In this document: one piece after another, positions 33,272-43,071 of the stretch
Layout: each line of letters opens with the position of its first letter
Position numbering within the stretch: the stretch's first letter is position 1
Assembly (NCBI GenBank): GCA_014529385.2
Contig: CM043942.1
Location: forward strand, 7,995,001 to 8,059,000
Direction of reading: 5' to 3'
From: Adiantum capillus-veneris
Lineage: Eukaryota; Streptophyta; Polypodiopsida; Polypodiales; Pteridaceae
Length of the DNA: 64,000 nt
The notes under the pieces: model-generated
Seen by the model: the letters and a program-made list of their open reading frames with translations, nothing else
The model's database searches: none
Told to the model about the DNA's origin: nothing
Made by a program: the position numbers and the translations under genes

Positions 33272-34803
33272 TATGGTGACCGCGGAGAGCACGACGGCTT
33301 GGAGAGCTTCAAGACGATAGCTCACGCGATAGCTCGCTCGCTCTCGACGGTGGAGTTCGATCGCGGAGTTTCACGGAGAGCGATTTTAGCTTGAGGAGCA
33401 TTGTCTTTGGAGCTTAGGAGCTTGGTGTGGTCAAGCTTGGTCGAGGAGGCGGTTGCGGCTTCCTTGGTGAGAGGAGATTTTGAGCTCAGTGGAGCTCGTT
33501 AGAGAAGTGCTCGGCGGAGGAGAGCTTGACATTCGAGTGCTTGGATGCTGTTGTGGCAGAGCTCTTGCATTGGAGCTTGCATTGAGAGGACATTGCATCA
33601 CGCAGAGTGTAGCAGGAGCAGGTTCAAGACTGTGTGCAGCTCGTTTTTGCCATTTTCGAGCTCTAAAACGCAGTTTTTTGCGTAGCTCCGTCATATAGAG
33701 TCAGATCTACATGATCCAGGAGTCTGGGTCAAGGTTTTGGCACGCTCCGGACACGATGGTGATGTCTATTTGCTAAAATTATGCTTTGAATTACAGCAGG
33801 TACAGTAGCAGGTTTATTTGTGCACTTTCGGGTCCCAAAAACACTATTTTTGGTATATCTCACACACACGGAGTATTTTCTGCAGCAACCAGCAAATTCA
33901 TAGGTGTACACAGGTTTTTGGATATGCATTTGTCCAGAGAGCCACTCATGCGAGAGTGAGCTATGTTGCCATGGTCTTGACGGTTTATGTATGCCATATA
34001 TGGATTTGTGTATTTGTTTATGGCTGAGATTATTTGAGATTTGGCTCAATTTATAGAAGAAACTCTGTTGGATTTTATCCAGGTTCTCGCCATAGCTTCT
34101 ACGTATCCGTAGGTTGCTCTTTGACAGTTTAGTGGTTGAGTTTACTCCCACTTTGACAGGTGATTTTCAGTCATCATTTGGTTGGAGTTTGGAGTCACTT
34201 GTGTATGCCCTTGTGTGCCGTATTTCGTATTGCGCATAGCGATAGATCTTGCAAGGTTTTGCGAAATGTTGCTATAGTTATCTGGCAGACATTTGGTCAT
34301 CGATTGAAAGGTATTTTGGCAGCAATCATCACTCACGTGTATGTCATTTGAGGTGCCGTTGAGTGGTACTCCAGCAAGAGCGGGTATGCTCATATGTATG
34401 ACTTTGTGAGGTGATTCCGGTCGAGTTTATTCCCGGATTGGCCATTGTGACATATATTATTGTCTCTTTGAGATTTACTGTTGAGATTTTGCTCCAGTTA
34501 CAAAGGAGACTCTGCCAAAATTTTGTCAAATATTTATGCGCGATTGAGTCATATTGACTTGTGATTTTGTGCAAGGCTTTGCACGATTATTGGTGCAACT
34601 TTGCATCAGATTTTACAGCCATATTTGTAGACTTTTGTTGATGCGATTCGAGCCAGTTTAGGGCTAATTTGGTTGACATTGCGGGAGCTCTATTTTGGAG
34701 TGTGTCTCACAGGTTTTACATTGTGTTTCTGGCCATATTTGTAGACAGTTTCCAGGTGTTGTTGGTGAGGTGGTTTTGCTTTCTAGTTTGCTACATTGTG
34801 CTC
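33272..34803 (+). other. Element H long leader, non-coding
   Basis: About 1.5 kb between primer site and gag with no convincing protein-like frame. It is rich in T and in TTTTG/GATTTTG words. It is unusually long for a copia leader. Short open stretches on both strands have no recognisable domain. Confidence 0.5.
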
Positions 34804-35577
34804 ATGGCAGAGACAGGTGATTGATCAGATTGTGACCTCTCACAAATGCGCGTGTTTGATGGGTCAGACTTTGCGGCATGGAGAGAGTGTATGCTTGATT
34901 CATTGACACAACGAGGGTTGCATCAACCATTGAGTGGTGATGCAGGTAGACCTTCAAACATGTCTGACGATCAGTGGCAGGAGCTAGAGGAGATGGCACT
35001 ATCTACGCTCTCTTTGCACCTTGCGGAATCTGTATATGCTCTTGTTATGTATGAGACTACTTCGAGAGCACTTTGGCGCAGATTACATGATATGTATGAT
35101 AGATCTGAGTCATCACGGACTCGTGTGAGACATGTACATTCACAAGCACGCCGACATGTGACATGTTGGTATTGTGGTCATTCTGGACACGTTAGACGGT
35201 GCTGTTTTCGTCGTATGCGACATCGTAGGAGACATGGCAGTCTCAGAGATGTATGTAGTGATACCATGGACTCAGTTGCTTTGACAGTTGAGGCACATGT
35301 AGTGTCGGAGTATACTAGTGACGGGGATGTCACTTTTACCTCGAGCTATGCACGAGATGCTATACATTTGGATAGTGCACTCCCTTCGCAATGGTTGCTA
35401 GACGCAGATGCTATGTTTCATGTCACGCTGCATCATGCATGGTTTTGTAGCTATTCTAGCGGGATGCTTGGTAGTGTACGTTTGACCGATGGATCGGTGC
35501 ATGCGATAGCAGGTGCATTAGATGTGAGACTGTCATTACTAAGTGGTGCATCTTACTTGTTACGACATGTGCGCTAG
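34804..35577 (+). pseudogene. gag: Element H gag and degenerate protease
   Basis: ATG at 34804 gives MAETGD then a stop (about 34822). The frame is open from there. Copia gag features: RVFDGSDFAAWRECMLDSL, then LEEMALSTLSLHLAESVYAL, LWRRLHDMYD, and knuckle CWYCGHSGHVRRCC (CX2CX4HX4C, about 35165-35206). The region normally between them is short, so gag is truncated internally. The protease reads QWLLDADAMFHVTLHH, where the copia family has W-L-L-D-S-G-A, so Ser-Gly is lost. A TAG at 35575-35577 follows. Confidence 0.88.
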
Positions 35578-35586
35578 GTACCAGAT

Positions 35587-36633
35587 TTGACAGTGAGTTT
35601 GATCTCGATTGGTCAGCTTAGAGATTGTGGATGTCAGAGTTCGCTACGAGAGCGAGATTTTGTGATGCATTTGGGTTCGCTAGTGATTGCGAGAGGTGCC
35701 AGGAGTGGTACAGGTTACCCATTGCATGTGGATCATGTGAGAGACGGTGTTGTCTCTATGATCATGCAGCCAGGTAGACAGCGAGAGAGCATGCGAGTCT
35801 CTTTTGCTTGTGGGTTGCAGGATACTTTGCATGGAGTGCAGAGTAGTGAGCTCGTTGTGCACACAGTTGGGGCACGACTTGAGCAGTCACACAGAGAGGT
35901 GACAGAGTCATACATGCATGCTTTGCTAGTGACTGAGCAAAGCAGAGAGTCAGTTGTGCGAGATACTTCTATGCAGGATAGACAGGTAGAGCGGTCTAGC
36001 TCTAGTGACTCACGACAGGAGGATGTTGTGCAAGAGTCTATGCATATGGAGTTAGAGCATGAGAGCTCTAGTGAGTCACAACAGATTGAGTGGTCATGTT
36101 TGTAGTGGATGATTGCAGAGGAGACTGAGATGTCAGCGATTATGCAGTCATTCCTTTCTATGCTCGACAGTGAGCATGGGGATATAGTTGTGCAGGATAT
36201 GTCTTCCAGCAGACACCTAGAGCAACTGGTTTGCTCTGAGGTTGCACGACAGGTTGATGCGTCTTTTGCGGACAGTCAGGAGATGCATGTGGTTGACACG
36301 CCTTGTCAGTCAGAGATGCCTATTGCCAGGGATATATATGTTGATGCATGCTCCGTAGAGCTAGCAGGGCCCGCTAGCATTGCATCGGCATTCGGTGGTC
36401 TCGTGTATGAGATGCTGATCTTGAGACCGGATATCGCAGCTGCAGTGGGAGCATTTGCAGTTGGGTTTGTCAGTCGTTTGTTGACTGATGGTGGCATAGT
36501 GCACGAGGGAGATATGCAGGTATTGCGTACATACTTGCAGTACGTGTGCGGTACGTCTGGTGGTGTATGGACTTACACGGGAGCAGGACAACCGGATGCA
36601 CACGATCACAGCCAGCCAGTGGGCATCGGTTGA
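35587..36633 (+). pseudogene. Element H pre-integrase segment fused to RT/RNase H tail
   Basis: Same frame as gag. VSLISIGQLRDCGC and GTGYPLHVDHVRDGV form the GAG-pre-integrase segment. Then comes a Ser/Glu/Gln-rich stretch (SRQEDVVQE ... ESSSESQQIEWSC) without integrase motifs, and a TAG at 36103-36105. After it come RPDIAAAVGAFAVGFVSR and VHEGDMQVLRTYLQY with GTS, the block that closes RT before RNase H in copia. The frame has survived a deletion of several kilobases of pol, typical of a non-autonomous family moved by a relative. Confidence 0.78.
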
Positions 36634-36680
36634 GAGCGGTTTTCTCTCGCCTTTTGTAGTCTTTAGACTAGGTTCTCTTG

Positions 36681-36704
36681 CTTAAAGGCACAGTCGCCTT
36701 TAAG
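36681..36704 (+). repeat. Perfect hairpin before element H polypurine tract
   Basis: CTTAAAGGC, 6-base loop ACAGTC, GCCTTTAAG. The polypurine tract AAGTGGGAGG (36702-36711) and the 3' LTR follow at once, so the right arm overlaps the tract. Confidence 0.9.
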
Positions 36705-36712
36705 TGGGAGGT

Positions 36713-36902
36713 TGTTGGGGTATAGGTGCCTGTGCCTTGCCCGGACGCCCAGAGTCTGGGCGCCCACTGACTTGTATACCTTATACATAGCATAAGTGTA
36801 TAGGGGGCTGCTCACTCTTGGAGTCTCCCCACCCATATCTGTGTCGTGTGTCTCCTTCTCTCTCGCTCATTCTCCGTCTATGGTGCTCCCCGATCCCCTT
36901 CA
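36713..36902 (+). repeat. Element H 3' LTR
   Basis: 190 bp pair of 33068-33257, followed by CTTAG. Confidence 0.95.
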
Positions 36903-36907
36903 CTTAG

Positions 36908-37680
36908 CTCATGTAGATTTCTTGGGTTAGGCCATGATTTTATTACCTCTAACTTTGATGGATCCATACGGATACCATCGTGAGAGATAATATGACCTAG
37001 GTATTGAATCTCTTGAAGGAAGAATTCGCTTTTCTTTGGTTGAGAAAAAGCTTGTTCTCCCTCAATGCTTGAAAAATCACTTGGAGATGTTGCTTATGTT
37101 CCTCCAAAGACTTGGAGTAGATGATAATATCATCAAAGAACACTCCAATGAATTTTCAGTATGGTCTAAAAATTTTCTTCATCAGACGATTGAACATAGC
37201 TGGTGCATTAGTCAAGCCAAAAGGATTGACTAGATATTCATAAAGACCAAACGCTGTGCAAAACGTGGTCTTTAAGATATCTTCATCCACTATCCTTATT
37301 TGATGATAGCCACTCTTAAGGTCAATACTACTGAAGTAGGTAGAGCCTTGTAGCTTATCAAACAGATCTTCTATCCGAGGCACGAGAAATCTGTTTTTGA
37401 TAGTGATATGGTTTAGTGCTCGATAGTCCACACACATACGATATGTACCATCTTTCTTTTGCACTAAAAGGACTGGAGAACAAAAGGGAGAGGAACTAGG
37501 CCTCACCATCCCTTTGTCTACCAATTCCTGTACTTGCCTCATCTCCTCTTGTTGATTTTGTGAGACTGTGTAAGGAGGTTTGTTAGGTGGTGAGCTTCTT
37601 GGAAGGAGCTCAATGCAATGGTCATCATCCCCTCGTATTGGAGGTAAGTCCATAGGGATATAATCAATGAACACATCTTG
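36908..37680 (-). pseudogene. Element D reverse transcriptase (N-terminal part)
   Basis: Blocks: [76 protein letters not shown], then a TGA at 37156-37158 and catalytic [11 protein letters not shown] beyond it. The last part reaches QYLGHIIS and PSKLE, then the element H insertion. MPFGLTN reads NPFGLTN. The remaining part is at 32526-33067. Confidence 0.9.
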
Positions 37681-37683
37681 GAA

Positions 37684-38733
37684 TCATTTTAGAAAATTAG
37701 ACAAGTCTAACTCTTCTTGATTCCTACCATTTACATTTGATGAAACATTAGTATCTTTTAGAGACTCTTTGACAAAAATCATGTACATAGAAACTGAGCT
37801 CTTCATTGACTTATCAAAAGCAAGAGGATTTACAAGTGGAATAGTGTGACCACGCTCACTAGCATCTATATACATGTTCTTTCCCCTGTAGGTGAAGAAG
37901 ATTCTCCTTTCAGGGAACTTCATGTTGGCAGCCATGTGATCAAACCATGGCACCCCTAGGATAGCATCCTCATGCTAGAGAGGAGAGATGAAGAAGTCTT
38001 CTTTGTCGACATAGATTTGGACATGAAGCCTCAACTTCCCAATCAAGGGAGTAACAGAGGCTTGCTGTCCCTTGAAAGCTGCGTCAGCCATTACCATATC
38101 TCCCATCTCAAAATCTTGAATGCCCAAATTGGTGGCCAACTCCATTGATACGAAGTTCTGAGTAGAGCCAGGGTCAAACAAGATGAAGGCATCATGCTCT
38201 CTTACCTTTCCCCAAGCATAGGAAAGTGATGATCCTTTGCAATGAGCATCCTCTTTTGGAGCTTCAATGGTGGAAGCCCTAGGAGTCTCATTGCGAGTAT
38301 TCTTCTTGGGGCAAGAACGATAGCTATGTCCTTGCTCCCCACACTTGAAACACTTATGGTCCTTGCGAAAAGCTTCAAGCTCTTCAGGAGAGAGTTTGTT
38401 TTTACCTTTGTAAACTCCCTTCCCCTTGGACCGATTGCTCTTGTTGTTGGAAGTGACTTGGGAAGTATTTTGAACATTGGTTTTCCCCTTTGCATCATTT
38501 TTGTCTTTGTTTTTCATGGGCTTGACATTACGTCTAGCCCCTTGATGGAAATTGATGCGTGAAGCAACCATGGTGTGATAGATTACTTCGGTAATAGTAC
38601 CAGGTTGTTGAGAGTTGATGTATTCGGCCATCTCTTCAGGTAATCTGGCATAGAATTGCTGCCTTTGCTCAGTAAAGTCTATCTTTTGAAAGACAGTAGC
38701 CTTGAGATGTAAATCCCAAAACTTGTCTACGTA
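37684..38733 (-). pseudogene. gag: Element D gag (3' part) and retropepsin
   Basis: Begins within the gag core (AKQ-RQQF region near 38660) because element I cuts off the rest. It continues through [13 protein letters not shown], a basic Asn/Lys linker, knuckle [14 protein letters not shown] (about 38310-38355) and protease LFDPGSTQNFVSMELATNLG. In-frame TAG at 37975-37977 and TGA at 37684-37686 interrupt. It serves as reference for the family D-P-G-S active site. Confidence 0.9.
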
Positions 38734-39667
38734 TGTTTTATGGCAAAACTACTCCCCTGTTCATGCTCGCAAGCACGACACAGACAACATACTTATCATC
38801 CGATGACACGACTAACCCGTAGGTGCACGTAGGCAATCTTGTTAGCTTGTCAGAGGCTGAGACCAATCTACACATACGCACTTTTATGATGCATCAATCA
38901 CTAACCCTGGTAGAATGCAACCCACTCTATCCCTAAACGCTCACAACACCGTTTACACCTCCAATGAACTCGGAATCACATCAAACTTACTAGTCACCAT
39001 CCTTTCAATAGGATATACTTACCTATAAGTCTAATCTCACCAGATTTGAACCCTAGTTATCTCGATTACAGTCGTGATAGACTCACAAGTCATAATCCAA
39101 AAGTGGGCAAAACCTAAGTCTATGAATATCTATGTGTAGCTAATCTCTTTCTCATTCCATAGAGCACTTGATTGTTGAAAACAGACACTGCTTGTGTTAC
39201 TTACAAGCAAAACAAGCTCGAGGAGAGATCGATCGCGAACAGCTCGAACATATGAATGCGTGGCGTGGGCGCGTAGCTCTCGGAGAGACTACCGCGATGA
39301 TGTGGTCACGTCATGAATCCAGTGAGGGGAGAAGCGCGTAGCGAAGAGGATAAGACACACTCACTCTCTCTCTCTCTCTCTCTCTCAGAATCGTACGACA
39401 CAGGATTAATATTCAAAAATGTTATATCAAAAAATGGTTCTAAGGTGACTTTTATACTTTAGTCACCTTAGCTCAAAAATGTACATGGGGTTCTCTTCCT
39501 CATAATTAAAAAGTGGGAACAATTATGGGTCCTGACTGACTGATTAATCTTTACATAACCCAGACAAGTGGATCAAAATGATGAGATGTCTTTGACATAA
39601 AAATGGGAATTTGATAGGCTTTACAAGGTGGGCTCATTACAACAGTTGGACAAGTTGGGTTCCAACA
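38734..39667 (-). repeat. Element I 3' LTR
   Basis: On the plus strand TGTTTTATGGC...GGGTTCCAACA, 934 bp, with TGTT/AACA inverted ends. It contains a short CT run (39364-39386) and a TATA region enclosed in a 10-bp inverted repeat. Left border: homology to element E gag ends there. Right border: the polypurine tract. Confidence 0.75.
39440..39471 (-). promoter_or_regulatory. TATA box inside a perfect inverted repeat, element I LTR
   Basis: CTAAGGTGAC (39440-39449), 12-base spacer, GTCACCTTAG (39462-39471). On the minus strand the spacer reads TAAAGTATAAAA, a good TATA box in the direction of the element. The symmetrical arms could bind a dimeric regulator or form a hairpin. This is inference. 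Confidence 0.6.
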
Positions 39668-39684
39668 CTCCCCCCCTCCTAATT
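39668..39684 (-). promoter_or_regulatory. Element I polypurine tract
   Basis: Minus strand AATTAGGAGGGGGGGAG directly before TGTTGGAACCC. Confidence 0.8.
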
Positions 39685-39715
39685 CATGTCTACCACGACA
39701 TGATCGTCTTTGTCT

Positions 39716-41060
39716 TCAGTGTTGTTGTTGTCCTTCTTGGTTGATTTGATGTAGAAACACATCATATCGCATAGACTCGCTTGCCATTAATGGGCCAAAA
39801 ATTTTGGATTTGTACATGAAGAAGCCTGTGTAAAATGCTTCTTCGAATGTTTGGAGATGGTAGCTTGGCAGAAACATCAGCCCTCTGAAGTAGGCATACA
39901 ACACTGGCTCTGTAGGCGGCCCGCTTAGATCATATGACAGCTCTGAGATGCTTCTTTCTGTATTCATATACTCTGAAGTCCAGCTTTCTGAGAACACTGT
40001 GAGACAGGCCAAAAAGGTTTGAGCTATTTTACATAGCATCTTGCAGGATAGGTCGGGAGAGCCTCCGAATTCTGCGATGGTACCCTGAAGGGTTTTCACC
40101 ATGTAAGAACCAGATATTCTCTCTCCCTCTACAGGCCCTGGCAATACTAGATAATTCAGCCATGTAGGATTTCTGCTTTGTAGTGCTTTATGTTGGCTGT
40201 AAGTGTATGTTCGGGGCGTTGGGAAAAAAGTTATATCATTCCTCAACTCAGGCGGTGCGTTGACTAAGTGGATCAGGTTATTAGGGTGATCCAAAAGCCA
40301 TTGACGCCTCCACTTTGACTGGCTGTCTACTATCCTGTTTTTCTGTTCCCGATCCTGTAATTCTCCTTCAAACACTGGCACTTGTTCTTCTTTTGCGAGC
40401 TGCCGTTGATGTGTCAGAGTTTCATATTTCAGCAAAGCATAGGGTAACAACCGTCTTGCCTGATCTGGAGAGCCCTTGTAGCATCTCCTTTTCTAGTTGC
40501 ATGGCCTTGTACCACATCATCTTTGATTGCTTTTCCATTTTCTCGGCCAGCTTCTGCTCTTCAAATCTCGTGACTGAATCTTCGTCTATTTCTTGGTCTT
40601 TGGAGCCTGGTTGATCAGTCTGTGTATCTGGGGCCTCCTGATCATCTGATTCTTCCTCGTAGTCATCTTCACCCCCATATATTTGTGCGAGTCCAGCCAA
40701 ATCCGTGGCTGCTTGCTCCAGGTGCACTCGTACCTGTCCTTGGTGTTGCCTTGCAGTTTGAAGACTTTCGATTTGCGCCTTCATTGTTATACTATTGATT
40801 TGGAGAGCTTGAAATTCCATCTCTTTTTGAGTTGCAGACTCCTCTAACTCTTTTACCCTGATGTGAAAATTTTCATTTTCCTCCCTAAGGGATTTGGAAA
40901 CAATGCTTTCTATTTCACTGTCATGAGCTGGTCCTTGTTGTTGTTCACTTTGTAAGTCCGAAATTTGCCTTTGTAATTGATCCTCTGCTCTAAGCGCACT
41001 TTTGGCTATCATTAAGCTCTGTTTTCTTTCCAACTCCAGCTCTCTCTTCAGCGCAGCCAC
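39716..41060 (-). pseudogene. Element I protein, C-terminal part
   Basis: Two frames joined near 40460. 41060-40470 is a charged coiled coil (ALKRELELERKQS, LREENENFHIRVKELEE), then an acidic Asp/Glu/Gln stretch (EEESDDQEAPDTQTDQ). 40450-39716 is a globular C-terminus with many aromatic residues (RRQWLLDHPNNLIHLV, PTWLNYLVLPGPVEGERI, PVLYAYFRGLMFLPSYH, FGPLMASESMRYDVF). It ends just before the polypurine tract. I do not recognise the family. No catalytic motif or transmembrane segment is evident. Confidence 0.55.
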
Positions 41061-41108
41061 TTCTTCTTGCGGGTGGACTACCGGTGTTGTTGGTAGCGAC
41101 GTTTTTTG

Positions 41109-42342
41109 TTACTTTGCTCGTTCTATTTCCCTTGCTTGTATATCTGTTACTTCTCTCAAATCTTTGACTTCAATTTGTAAGTCATCGATGACGACTTGCA
41201 AACTTTTGACCGTCTCCATCGCATCTTGCTTTTCTTTTTCCAACCTTTGGATGTTTTCATCTCTGTCACTAACATCTTCAAGAAATACATTGATTGTATC
41301 TTCACAAATGGCATTGAAATCTTCAGACTCCTGTAAATTTTCCTTGAGGATATTTACTGTGCTTTTGAGCCCCAAGATCTCAACATCTCTGATGCTGATC
41401 AGTTTTAGAGTGTCATCTCTTTGCTCCTGCAGTCTCAGAACTTCTTGATGGGTTTTTTCTAACTTCGTTTTGTTGGACCTGTTCTGACCATTGACTGTGC
41501 AGTCTTGTTCAGTTCAGTAGGGTCTCCATTGACTGTAAATCTTCATCTATAGTAGCTTCCAGCTCAATTTCTTGAGAGGAGGAAGCTTTTTCTTTTGTCT
41601 GATCCACCTCTTTTTGCTTGCCTTTATCAATTTGTGACATGGTTCCAGTGTTTGGGTGACCATCTGTTCTTTCTTCTTCTTCTTCATTGGGTGGTGTATG
41701 AACTCTCTCATCACGATGTGAGCTCTCTGAATGCGAAGGAGAGTCAGCAGGTGGGGTTGATTGCCTCTCACTTGTCTCTGGCCTTGGAGATGGAGGTGGT
41801 GTTTCCTGATCTCGTGAAGTTGGCCTTAGCTGATCTCTCAAAGTTTGGAGATCCTCCTCTTCTAGTAGCAATTCTAGTTCGTCCCTAGCATTTCTTTCTT
41901 GGATGTACCTCTCGAACCAGTCCAACTCAAAAGCTGGGTTGTTTTTATTCTTTGTTCTCAATGTGTAAGTGCTACTAGAAGGTTTCCAAGTGGCGCCTAC
42001 ATCGCCTCGTAGAGATCTCTCGAGAACAAATCCTTCTAGCATTCTTTCCATTTTTGCTACCTTCTGCAATCTGGTGTTGTTTTCCATTTCCGCTTTCCGC
42101 TTCTTTAGTCGGACATTTTCCTCTTCAGTTCTTCTTTCTTCTTCCATCTTTTCTTGTGTACTTCTGGTTACTCTTTCCAGCCTGCGTCCTCCAATGGTGT
42201 TAATAGAGGCCGATACTCGCCTTTGTGATCTGTGTTCGATATTCTCTCTTAATACCAGCCAGTCGTTCTGATGAGGAGCAGGTGGCAACTGATCTGCCGC
42301 GCCTATGGCCTGGTACTCTAGTGAGGACTTCTCCTCCTGCAA
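41109..42342 (-). pseudogene. Element I protein, central coiled-coil part
   Basis: 42342-41509: Glu/Arg-rich helix (EKMEEERRTEEENVRLKKRK), then DWFERYIQERNARDELELLLEEE, then a Pro/Ser/Glu-rich low-complexity region. A frame change near 41515 leads to 41500-41109, heptad-like (ENIQRLEKEKQDAMETVKSL, DLQIEVKDLREV). A TAA at 41109-41111 separates it from the next piece, which is in the same frame. The coiled coil would span several hundred residues in an unbroken protein. Confidence 0.55.
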
Positions 42343-43071
42343 TGTAATTTGGTCTGTCCTGCCGTAGCTTTGTCACTTCTTCAAACAGATATGATGCGTG
42401 ATCTATATAGAACTCATGTGTCATTCCCATAGCCCATGTCAGTGTTGTTGAGATGCTCCCGTGTGGTGTAGTGTATCTTGGCGGTCTTTTGCTGTAGCTC
42501 AACAAACACTGACTGTATATCTGTGTCAGTTCTCTTACTTCCGGGTTTGCTATGAGTTCGAAAGAAGGCAGTTGGACTTTTGCAAGTAGACTGTGAGGTT
42601 TTTTCTTCTTTCTCTCATGTTGGCTCCTTGATCAGACAATTTCAATGCCTCTTTGATGATCTGGATCTCCATCACTTCATTATCCATGCCTGCCACTCTG
42701 CAAGTTCCATCTTCTTGGATAGTCTCAATTAGGTGTTGTACCCTCTTGAAATCTATCCCCACTGGTGGTAGTGAGACAAAGTTCCACAAGCCAACTTTTT
42801 TGAGCCATGACCTTTGCGGTGATCTTTTCAGGTAATTTTCTGCCTCCTTGGGGATCATCACTGTATCCACTAAATTTCCTTTGTCATCCACATATGAACC
42901 TTGATAGATTTGAAAGGCTGCTGCCTGTTGCACGTCTGCAGGTATCCAGGTGGCCGCTGGCTTTAGTGAATTGGGTAGAAGTGCATAGGATATTGCACCT
43001 TCCGTTGCCAGGTTCTTGCCTTTTCTTTTTCCCGGAGAAGCATCCATGGATCCTGTATTCACAAATAACAT
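42343..43071 (-). pseudogene. Element I protein, N-terminal part
   Basis: First ATG candidates at 43071 and 43047 (MDASPGKRKGKNL). The sequence before the second reads AATACAG/GATCC on the minus strand, a possible 3' splice site. Globular segment: SYALLPNSLKPAATWIPAD, RSWLKKVGLWNFVSLPPVG, DFKRVQHLIETIQEDGTC. The frame changes near 42600. It continues as LTWAMGMTHEFYIDHASYLF until a second change near 42345. The family is unknown to me. It precedes gag-like coiled-coil sequence and no pol, so a gag-type structural role is only a guess. Confidence 0.55.

Larger units (their letters stand above)
33068..36902 (+). mobile_element. Element H: short-LTR Ty1/copia derivative lacking integrase and most of RT
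   Basis: LTRs of 190 bp at 33068-33257 and 36713-36902 (TGTTGGGG...CCCCTTCA), target duplication CTTAG at 33063-33067 and 36903-36907. A Met-tRNA primer site lies next to the 5' LTR, and a polypurine tract lies before the 3' LTR. The internal frame has a copia gag knuckle, a degenerate protease and a GAG-pre-integrase segment. It then jumps to a short RT/RNase H-like tail. Integrase and the RT catalytic core are missing. It is inserted in the RT gene of element D. Confidence 0.92.
18452..38733 (-). mobile_element. Element D: chromovirus of the E family, nested into and 5'-truncated
   Basis: Minus-strand relative of E. It has a 3' LTR (18452-19418 plus 30083-30665), a polypurine tract, integrase with chromodomain-like tail, RNase H, RT, protease and part of gag. 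Element F sits in the 3' LTR and element H in the RT. The gag stops in mid-domain at 38733 against the LTR of element I. The gag N-terminus, primer site and 5' LTR are absent from the window. It entered the integrase of IPR-b only about 200 bp from element E and in the opposite direction. Confidence 0.9.
38734..43071 (-). mobile_element. Element I: LTR element carrying only a coiled-coil protein
   Basis: A 3' LTR (38734-39667), a polypurine tract, and about 3.3 kb of broken coding on the same strand, with no RT, integrase, protease or zinc knuckle. No matching 5' LTR or primer site was found up to 45.7 kb. The left edge cuts the gag of element D at GTCTACGTA. The element is either 5'-truncated or its upstream part has diverged. 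It is non-autonomous as far as can be seen. Confidence 0.6.
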
